Notes under the pieces: model-generated
Databases searched by the model: none
Seen by the model: only the letters and a program-made list of their open reading frames with translations
What the model was told of the DNA's origin: nothing
Source of the DNA: Pseudomonas sp. FP453
Lineage (GTDB): Bacteria > Pseudomonadota > Gammaproteobacteria > Pseudomonadales > Pseudomonadaceae
DNA: 64,000 nucleotides
Direction: 5' to 3'
Assembly (NCBI RefSeq): GCF_030687495.1
Contig: NZ_CP117435.1
Location: 1,364,001-1,428,000, forward strand
Program-made: the position numbers and the translations under genes
Part shown: in pieces, positions 57,709 to 64,000 of the stretch
How the letters are laid out: every line of letters starts with the position of its first letter
Numbering within the stretch: position 1 is the first letter of the stretch

Positions 57709-58302
57709 ATGTTGGCCACCGTTTCAGCCCTGATGTTGCTATTGCTTGCCCCTGGCCCGACCAACACCCTGCTGTTTCGCGCAGGTGTGTTGTTCGGCTA
57801 CCGGGCCTCCTGGAAGCTCGCGTTCATCGAGTGCCTGGCCTACCTGCTGCAAGTTTCTGTGTGGGGTATGGCGCTGCTGTATCTGGCGGCCTACTCGCCA
57901 TGGGCCTTGAAGGCCACGCAACTGGCGGCGGCCTGTTACCTGCTGTATGTCTCGTACAAGCTCTGGCAGCGCAAGAGCAGCACCATCGACGCGACCCGCG
58001 ACCGTTTCTCCGGGCTGTATTTCTTCTGGCTGACGGTCATGAACCCCAAGGGCTTGTTGATCGCGTCGTTCATCGCCCCGGCCAGCGCGTTTGCCACGTT
58101 GCCCGGTTATGCCGGATTCATGAGCACGCTGGCGTTGGTGGTGGTTCCGGTGGGGGCGGCCTGGACTGTGTTGGGCAGTCATTTCGAAGGGATTCAGAAA
58201 GCCTGGCTGACACCGCTGAGAATCAATCGCGCAACGTCCGTAGCCATCTGCTGTTTTGCCACGATCATGATGGGGCGCCTGGCTGACTCACTCATCCATT
58301 GA
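57709..58302 (+). CDS. LysE-family amino-acid/metabolite exporter
   Basis: The 197-aa protein has about six hydrophobic helices. The N-terminal LLLLAPGPTNTLLFRAGVLF carries the PGP motif of LysE/RhtB exporters. It starts 2 bases after mexK, so it is likely cotranscribed with the pump, though it is not part of the classical mexJK operon. Substrate is unknown. The C-terminus is slightly divergent from canonical members. Confidence 0.85.
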   Translation: MLATVSALMLLLLAPGPTNTLLFRAGVLFGYRASWKLAFIECLAYLLQVSVWGMALLYLAAYSPWALKATQLAAACYLLYVSYKLWQRKSSTIDATRDRFSGLYFFWLTVMNPKGLLIASFIAPASAFATLPGYAGFMSTLALVVVPVGAAWTVLGSHFEGIQKAWLTPLRINRATSVAICCFATIMMGRLADSLIH

Positions 58303-58393
58303 CGCTGGTTTACATTTCCATGCAAACGGACTTCGGGGCGGTGGAACCTTTGTTTGGGCTGACCGGGGAACTGTTGCGCCGCAAGTGCCACAT

Positions 58394-58423
58394 AGAGTTA
58401 CCTGTTGAGCAGGTAACTCTTCT
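58394..58423 (+). terminator. Hairpin terminator after the LysE gene
   Basis: An 11-bp perfect stem AGAGTTACCTG/CAGGTAACTCT with a TTGAG loop is followed by TCT. Confidence 0.65.
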
Positions 58424-58473
58424 GGCGGTCAAGCGCGCAGGACTGTTTCTACGGTGATGCTTAAGGAGTACGT

Positions 58474-58683
58474 ATGTTGCTACCAATATTATTTCTTCCG
58501 CTGCAAATAGTGGGCGCGGCGATGGGGATGGGGATGGGGAATGGCTTCGGCCAGTTCAACGGCAATCGTCAACCTGATGTGAATATCCATATTCACAACG
58601 AGAGCAACAATCAAAACAACAATACCAGTATCAGTAATGCGGCCTCGTCGGCATCCGCACGCAGCCCTTCCATTACCTGGTAG
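58474..58683 (+). CDS. Small Asn-rich hypothetical protein (69 aa)
   Basis: AAGGAG lies 8 bases before ATG 58474. The product has a hydrophobic N-terminus (LLPILFLPLQIVGAAMGMGM) that could be a signal or membrane anchor, then a His/Asn-rich tail (NIHIHNESNNQNNN). The gene has its own terminator. It is a plausible small secreted or membrane protein of unknown function. Confidence 0.65.
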   Translation: MLLPILFLPLQIVGAAMGMGMGNGFGQFNGNRQPDVNIHIHNESNNQNNNTSISNAASSASARSPSITW

Positions 58684-58691
58684 TTAAAACC

Positions 58692-58720
58692 AAAACGCCC
58701 TGAGTTGATCAGGGCGTTTT
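58692..58720. terminator. Bidirectional terminator
   Basis: A 12-bp stem AAAACGCCCTGA/TCAGGGCGTTTT with a GTTGA loop. It serves the small gene and the convergent DUF4197 gene. Confidence 0.9.
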
Positions 58721-58763
58721 CGCCGGCAAGGATTTTCCCTGCTCGGTGACGTGCAGTGTGCTG

Positions 58764-59453
58764 TTACAGCGCGCCAAACACTTTTTTCGCCAGACTGGTG
58801 GCCGCAGCCGCCGGATTCTTGCGAATGGTCTCTTCCTGCTGCGCAATCATCTTGAACAGGCCGTCCAGCGCCTGCTCGGTCACGTAGTTCTCGACGTTGG
58901 CGCTCTTGGCGTCCACCGCACCAAACGCCGCCGCCTTGCCCGCCAGGGCGTTGTATTGCTGGGCGACGCCGACCTTGTCGGTGGCCGCTTTCACGATCGG
59001 CAGGAACTTGGCGCGGATCTGTTCACGGCTGCTTTTGTTCAGGTACTGGGTGGCCGAATCCTGGCCACCGCTGAGGATGCCCTTGGCGTCGGTCACGCTC
59101 ATGTTTTTCACGGCATTCACCAGGATCGGCTGGGCCTGGGTCACGGCGGACTCAGCGGCCTTGTTCATGCTGGTTTCCAGTTGGGTGACCTGGTCGCCCA
59201 TGCCGAACATTTTCAGCTTGTCGGCCACTTTGCCCAACTTGCCTGGCAAACCGATCTTCACTTCCGGGTTGTTGCTGAAACCACCCGGCACCCCAAGCTG
59301 TTTCACGGCGATTTGCGCGCCTTGGGTCAGTGCGTCCTTGAGGCCGCCGGAAGCGTCGCCCTGGGACAGGCTGGAGAGGTCCAGCGCCATGGCGTTGGCC
59401 CCCAGCAGCAGGCCGGCGCACAGGGCAGTAAAGCGAAGGGAGTTACGGAGCAT
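58764..59453 (-). CDS. DUF4197 periplasmic protein
   Basis: The 229-aa protein has a Sec signal peptide (LCAGLLLGANAMA, cleaved near residue 23) and a helical mature domain. Family phrases include GLKDALTQGAQIAVKQLG and a C-terminal EETIRKNPAAAATSLAKKVFG, characteristic of DUF4197, whose function is unknown. It lies 22 bases behind the YbaY-type lipoprotein gene, probably cotranscribed. Confidence 0.88.
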   Translation of the reverse strand: MLRNSLRFTALCAGLLLGANAMALDLSSLSQGDASGGLKDALTQGAQIAVKQLGVPGGFSNNPEVKIGLPGKLGKVADKLKMFGMGDQVTQLETSMNKAAESAVTQAQPILVNAVKNMSVTDAKGILSGGQDSATQYLNKSSREQIRAKFLPIVKAATDKVGVAQQYNALAGKAAAFGAVDAKSANVENYVTEQALDGLFKMIAQQEETIRKNPAAAATSLAKKVFGAL

Positions 59454-59475
59454 GGGCGCTTCCTTTTGATCGAGT

Positions 59476-59877
59476 TCAGTGGGCCACGGCGTCTACGCGC
59501 AGGCGCAGCGGTTGTGGATCCTGGCCGTTGAGCTGCACAGAGTGCCGTTCGGTGGTGATAAACATTAGCTTGCCGTCCACTTCGATGCGAGCGCTGACCG
59601 AGTAGCTGTGGCCGGGCTTGACCTGGGCCGGGTCGTAGCTCAGGTGAAACGGCAGCGGCACCTGGCCTTTGACCGGGCCTTTCTGTTCGGCGAGGGTCAC
59701 CGCCGGTGCGTCGGCCAGGGACACGTCTTGCAGGCTGACGCTCAAGGTGGCGGTTGGCGGCAGGGCGATGCGTTGCAGGTAGAACACTTCGCCATCGAGG
59801 CTGGCCTCTGGTGCGGGCGTCATGGATTGGCAGGCTCCGAGCAGGGCGGTGAGGCCGAGGAGGATAATCTTTTTCAT
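59476..59877 (-). CDS. YbaY-family lipoprotein
   Basis: The 133-aa lipoprotein has the signal MKKIILLGLTALLGAC. The beta-sandwich core contains GEVFYLQRIALPPTATLSV, the YbaY domain hallmark, and ends RLRVDAV. Function is unknown; relatives are cell-envelope lipoproteins. It precedes DUF4197 on the same strand. Confidence 0.88.
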   Translation of the reverse strand: MKKIILLGLTALLGACQSMTPAPEASLDGEVFYLQRIALPPTATLSVSLQDVSLADAPAVTLAEQKGPVKGQVPLPFHLSYDPAQVKPGHSYSVSARIEVDGKLMFITTERHSVQLNGQDPQPLRLRVDAVAH

Positions 59878-59928
59878 GGTGCAGCTCCTTGTCAGCGGCG
59901 CCGGAAACAGCCCGGCGCCTTATTCAAT

Positions 59929-62440
59929 CTAGCGGCTTTCTTCGGGTTTGAGAGGTTCGGATTCGACCGGCGTGTCATCCACGCGGTGCAGCGCCACCTG
60001 GCGGATCGACAGGCGGATCTCCGCCGGCAGCACGCGCTTGGCCGCGCCTTCGGCCAGTTCGCCGAGCAGGTCGTGGTAACTCAACTTGCCCGCTTCATCG
60101 CGGCGCAGCACATCTTGCTCCAGCAACGACTGGATGAAATGTCGGAAAAGGCTTTTGTCGAAGAACTCCGGGGCGTTGAGGCCATGCAGGATCGACAGGC
60201 GCTGAGCCATCACCGTACACAGGTCTTCCAGCTCTTCGGCGCTGATGCTGTTCTGGCCGCTGTTGAGCAGCAGCGAGATCGCCATGTAGAAGCGTTGCAG
60301 GGTCTGGGCGATGCTCTTGGACAGCAGCGTCAGCAACACAAAATGCCGCGAGCTGGGCGCCGGGCGCAGGAACACGTTGTTCTCGAAGCGCAGCAGGCCC
60401 TGTTCGACAAAAGCGTCCAGCCATTGATCGACCACCGTGTCCAACTCTTCCAGCGACCAACGGATAAACAGCTCCGATTGCAGGTACGGGTACAGCGCGT
60501 GGGTGTAGCGCAGGATCTGTTCGCGGCTCATCCGCGAGCTGCTCTGGAAGAAACTCGCGAGCAGCGCCGGCAACGCGAAGATGTGCAGCACGTTGTTGCG
60601 GTAGTAGGTCATCAGGACGGCGTTCTGCTCGTCCAGGTACAGGATCTTGCCGAGGGCGTCGCTCTGTTCCGACAGCAGGTCCATGTCCAACACGTGCTTG
60701 ATCAGCGCCAGGCCATCCCCTTCGGGCAAGGTGGTGTGGGGCGAGTAGGGCACGCGGCGCAGCAGCGCCAGGTACAGGTCAAGCTGGCGCGCCATGGCCT
60801 GTTCATCCAGGGCCAGGCGGGTGGTGGAGAGCAGCGCCAGGGCCACCAGGTTCACCGGGTTTACCGCGGCGGCTTCGTTCAAGTGGCGGGCTACCTGTTC
60901 GCCAAGGCGGTTGGTGGTTTCGTTGAGCCAGGCCGGCTTGTAGTTCGGGCCCAGCTCCTGGCTGCGCCAGTCCGGTTGTTCAGTATCGAGGAACTCGGCC
61001 AGCTTGATCGGCTCGCCGAAGTTGACCGCGACTTGGCCGAAGCGCTGCTTGAGCGCGCCGACCACTTTGAAAATATCGAAGATCGATTCTTTCTTTTTCG
61101 TCGCGCCACGCAGTTCGCCCAGGTAGGTGCGGCCTTCGAGCACACGCTCATAGCCGATATACACCGGCACGAACACGATGGGCATGCGCGAGGAGCGCAG
61201 GAAACTGCGCAGGGTGATCGCCAGCATGCCGGTCTTCGGTTGCAGCATGCGCCCGGTGCGCGAGCGGCCGCCCTCGACGAAGTACTCCACCGGGAAGCCT
61301 TTGGTGAACAGGGTGTGCAGGTATTCGTTGAACACCGAGGTGTACAGCGGGTTGCCCTTGAAGGTGCGGCGCATGAAAAACGCACCGCCTCGGCGCAGCA
61401 GGCTGCCGATCACCGGCATGTTCAGGTTGATGCCCGCCGCGATGTGCGGCGGGGTCAGGCCGTTCTTGAACAGCAGGTAGGAGAGCAGCAGGTAGTCGAT
61501 ATGGCTGCGGTGGCAAGGCACGTAGATCACCTCGTAGCCCTGGGCAACCTTTTGCACACCTTCGATGTTGTTGACCTTGATGCCGTCGTAGATCTTGTTC
61601 CAGAACCAGCTCAGCACCACTTCGAGGAAGCGGATCGCGGTGTAGGTGTAGTCCGAGGCGATCTCGTTGCCATAGCGCAGGGCCTGGGCCTTGGCTTTTT
61701 CCGGGCTGATTTTTTCCCGTTCGGCCTCGTCCAGGATGGCCTGGCGCACCAGCGGCATGTTGACCAGGCCTTTGACCAGGTTGCGCCGGTGGGACAGGTC
61801 GGGGCCGATCACGGCGGTCTTCAGGTTGCGAAAGTGCACCCGCAGGATCCGTTGGGCCATGCGCACCGTGCGTTCGTGGCCTTTATTGTGCTCGATCAAT
61901 TCACGCAGGTTGATAGGCGCGGAGAATTGCACGCGAGTCTTGCGCCCCAGGATCAGGATGCTCAGAAAGCGCCGCAGGCGCCCGGTGACCGCCCAACTGT
62001 CGGCAAACAGCAGCTTCCACGGGCTGGACTCACTCTCGGGCGACTGCCCCCCAGAACACGCTGACCGGAATGATTTGTGCATTCTCTTCGGCATGCTCGG
62101 TGAGGGTGTTGACCAGGCGGGTCAGGGTCGGCGGCGCGCCGCGCTTGTCCTGGCGGCCGAGCCAGTCCGGCTCGGGCGTGAGGTAGAAGAACGCCGCCGG
62201 TTCCATCAGCGGCCCCACTGCGACCGGCAGCACCGGGCGCGGCAGGCCGGCCTTGGTGCACTCGGCATCGACCACGGCCAATTCGGTGAGGGAGGGCGAT
62301 TGCAGGACGTAGAACACCGGCCGGCTGCGGTCCAGGTTGAGGGTAAGGGACGACTGGTTGATCGTCTCTGAGCGAACCCAGAGGTACAACAGTCGGCGCA
62401 AGGTGCCAAACACCAGACGGCGGAACGGGGAGCGGGTCAT
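59929..62440 (-). CDS. plsB: Glycerol-3-phosphate acyltransferase PlsB, interrupted by one extra base
   Basis: The composite 836-aa membrane-associated enzyme acylates glycerol-3-phosphate, the first step of phospholipid synthesis. The catalytic H-x4-D motif is visible in [16 protein letters not shown], followed by the substrate block [15 protein letters not shown]. The frame breaks in a CCCCCC run at 62047-62052. One base fewer joins VSVFWG to [12 protein letters not shown], the normal sequence. ATG 62440 begins [14 protein letters not shown]. PlsB is normally essential where no PlsX/PlsY bypass suffices, so a true break would be surprising. Confidence 0.92.
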
Positions 62441-62540
62441 AGGCGTGCTGCTTCAAGTGGGAAAAACCGAGCAGGCGCTCGGGCGGGTAGTGTGCCGTAT
62501 TCGCCGAAAATCGGCAAAAAAGCAGCGATGTAAACTTGAG

Positions 62541-62568
62541 TTGATCGTTTTGGAGCCTGTCTTATACT
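62541..62568 (+). promoter_or_regulatory. Promoter of the cold-shock gene
   Basis: TTGATC (62541-62546), a 16-base spacer and TATACT (62563-62568) give a start near 62575 and a short leader of about 47 bases. The gene may also carry temperature-dependent control, which I cannot see. Confidence 0.5.
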
Positions 62569-62621
62569 CGGCAGTTCAATGCGAGCGACTCAACAATAAA
62601 AAGCATGTGGGAGTTAAACAG

Positions 62622-62831
62622 ATGGCAACGCGCGAAACCGGCAATGTGAAGTGGTTCAACGATGCAAAGGGTTACGGCTTTATTCAGCGTGATGATGGCA
62701 AGGATGTGTTTGTGCACTACCGCGCCATTCGCGGTGACGGCCACCGCTCGTTGGCCGAGGGCCAGCAAGTGGAATACGCCGTGGTGACCGGCGAGAAGGG
62801 GTTGCAGGCGGAGGATGTGGTGGGGCTTTGA
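62622..62831 (+). CDS. Cold-shock domain protein
   Basis: The 69-aa five-stranded OB-fold protein binds single-stranded RNA and DNA. RNP1 is seen in [20 protein letters not shown] and RNP2 in DVFVHYRAI. Compared with CspA, the VHFSAI position reads VHYRAI and the C-terminus is short (ending AEDVVGL), as in CapB/CspD-like members. GGGAG precedes ATG 62622. A REPIN follows. Confidence 0.93.
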   Translation: MATRETGNVKWFNDAKGYGFIQRDDGKDVFVHYRAIRGDGHRSLAEGQQVEYAVVTGEKGLQAEDVVGL

Positions 62832-62876
62832 GGCCGGCCCCATCTTGATTTGGTAACCCAATCAAGTGTGGGAGCT

Positions 62877-62953
62877 GGCTTGCCTGCGATAGCATCACTG
62901 TGGTCTTACTGATAGACCGAGGTGTCTGCATCGCAGGCAAGCCAGCTCCCACA
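62877..62953. repeat. REPIN (AGCTGGCTTGCCTGCGAT type)
   Basis: Inverted GTGGGAGCTGGCTTGCCTGC arms lie between the cold-shock gene and the convergent hypothetical gene. Confidence 0.9.
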
Positions 62954-62976
62954 TTGATTGTGTTTGCAGCTTTAAA

Positions 62977-63354
62977 TCAGGCGGTTTTCCAGGTGATCTG
63001 TTCTTCACCGTCTTCGCTGATCCGAATCCAGGTATCAGCGCTTTCCTCACCTTCTTCCTCAACCCACGTCCCCGGCGCACAACGCACTTCGACGTTCAGC
63101 GCAGCAAACGCAGCGCGGGCGCAGGCGATGTCGTCGTCCCACGGGGTCTGGTCGCTTTCCAGGTACAGGCTGTTCCATTTGCCTACGGCCTTGGGCAGCC
63201 AGGTGACGGGTACGTTGCCGGCCTTGCACTTGTAGGTCTGGCCTTTCTGCACCCAATCGGTACATGGGCCCAGGGCGGCGCCCAGCCAGGCGGCGACGGC
63301 TTTGTAGTCGACGTCGGCGTCCTTCAGGTAAATCTCGATATCGGGTTGGCGCAT
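62977..63354 (-). CDS. Hypothetical protein (125 aa)
   Basis: The product starts MRQPDIEIYLKDADVDYKAV and is rich in Trp and acidic residues, with Cys residues at about 31, 43 and 78. A phrase like PVTWLPKAVGKWNSLYLESD may be a conserved core. It has no signal or membrane helix. I recall such short genes next to rlmA-like genes in Pseudomonas but cannot assign a domain. It is cotranscribed in orientation with the methyltransferase upstream (49-base gap). Confidence 0.7.
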   Translation of the reverse strand: MRQPDIEIYLKDADVDYKAVAAWLGAALGPCTDWVQKGQTYKCKAGNVPVTWLPKAVGKWNSLYLESDQTPWDDDIACARAAFAALNVEVRCAPGTWVEEEGEESADTWIRISEDGEEQITWKTA

Positions 63355-63403
63355 GGATGTTCCTCGTTGCGGGATTTTAAAAATCCATTCGCGGAAAAGT
63401 CGG

Positions 63404-64000
63404 TTATTGAAGCACGAAATAGTCGTAACGCATCGACACAGTGACAGACAGGGGCTCGGCCGCCTCGATCACTTCGGCACGTTTTTCGGCGCTGGCGCGC
63501 CAGCCGTGGGGTGTCATGGCCAGCAGGTTGGCGCGGTCTTGAGGCTCGGCCAGGCTCAGGGTGAACTCCAGGGTTTCGCTATGGGCCAGGCTCATGCCGT
63601 CCGGCACCAGGGCCAGGTGCTTGTCGTCGGTGTACTCGCGCACTTCGTCGTACAGGCGCTCGCGCAGTTCCATCAGGTGGCCGCTGGTCGGGCCGACCTT
63701 CATCAGGCCGCCGCCAGGACTGAGCAGGCGCTTGGCCTCTTCCCAGTCCAACGGGCTGAACACGCTGGCAAGAAACTGGCAGCTGCCTGACGCCAACGGC
63801 ACGCGGGCCATGCTGGCGATCAACCAGGTCAGCGCCGGGTTGCGTTTGCACGCCCGCTTGACGGCTTCCTTGGAGATGTCCAGTGCGTAGCCGTCCGCCT
63901 GGGGCAGGGCGTCGGCGATTTGCGCGGTGTAGTAACCCTCGCCACAGCCAATGTCCACCCAGCGCGCCGGGGCACGTTCTGCCGCCAGTTCGGCCAGGCG
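63404..64000 (-). CDS. RlmA-type 23S rRNA (guanine-N1) methyltransferase, 5' end outside the window
   Basis: The C-terminal 198 residues of a class I SAM methyltransferase are visible. The SAM motif WVDIGCGEGYYTAQIADALP and the following YALDISKEAVKRACKRNP match RlmA/RrmA, which methylates G745 of 23S rRNA. The N-terminal zinc-binding part lies beyond the window edge. The gene reads open to position 64000. The usual length is about 270 residues, so roughly 70 are missing. Confidence 0.85.
   Translation of the reverse strand, partial: RLAELAAERAPARWVDIGCGEGYYTAQIADALPQADGYALDISKEAVKRACKRNPALTWLIASMARVPLASGSCQFLASVFSPLDWEEAKRLLSPGGGLMKVGPTSGHLMELRERLYDEVREYTDDKHLALVPDGMSLAHSETLEFTLSLAEPQDRANLLAMTPHGWRASAEKRAEVIEAAEPLSVTVSMRYDYFVLQ

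Noticed and set aside
59608..62064. An 818-residue plus-strand frame over plsB
   Set aside because: It is antisense to plsB with its catalytic motif and shows no known domain.

Overview
The window is chromosomal DNA from a Pseudomonas of the P. fluorescens lineage. Evidence for this is the high-GC codon use, a complete wspABCDEFR operon, the mexL-mexJK, ppc-adk-tsaB and prfB-lysS neighbourhoods, and many palindromic REP/REPIN sequences of the kind common in this group. As I remember it, gene order from spdH through wsp, prfB, lysS, lptF, ppc, adk, tsaB, rsmJ, mexLJK and plsB broadly matches the P. aeruginosa PAO1 backbone, so most of the window is core genome.

Layout. Positions 1-7.5 kb are accessory. 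A LexA-type box precedes a tiny ORF and three overlapping phage tail or baseplate-like genes. An AT-rich segment follows with two convergent genes, each carrying a HEPN-type R-x4-H motif. Next come a DUF3800 gene (minus strand) preceded by a candidate structured RNA with its own promoter and terminator, and then a YafQ/RelB-type toxin-antitoxin pair. From 7.8 to 15 kb lie kup, an old-yellow-enzyme oxidoreductase, a TetR-DUF418 pair and opgD. From 15.2 to 25.6 kb a minus-strand cluster encodes polyamine uptake and oxidation: a SpdH-like dehydrogenase, two PatD-like aminobutyraldehyde dehydrogenases, a YdcSTUV-like ABC transporter and a LysR regulator. From 26.7 to 35.1 kb is the Wsp surface-sensing and c-di-GMP operon. 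A 738-bp compound inverted repeat follows, then prfB (programmed +1 frameshift), lysS and assorted housekeeping genes up to tsaB (49 kb). The rest holds a DUF72 gene, a PEP-mutase-family gene, rsmJ, mexL-mexJ-mexK, a LysE-family exporter, plsB, a cold-shock gene and the start of an RlmA-type methyltransferase gene cut by the window edge.

At least six breaks in otherwise conserved genes are all explained by one extra base, five of them in short homopolymer runs. This pattern looks like sequencing error rather than gene decay, so I annotate the composite genes.

The most promising unexplained biology is at 2.3-6.6 kb: two different HEPN proteins plus a DUF3800 protein with a linked structured RNA, next to SOS-controlled phage genes. 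It resembles a phage-borne defence or toxin locus. The second most interesting structure is the compound inverted repeat at 35.15-35.89 kb, whose two arms fold alike while their closing stems differ in sequence.
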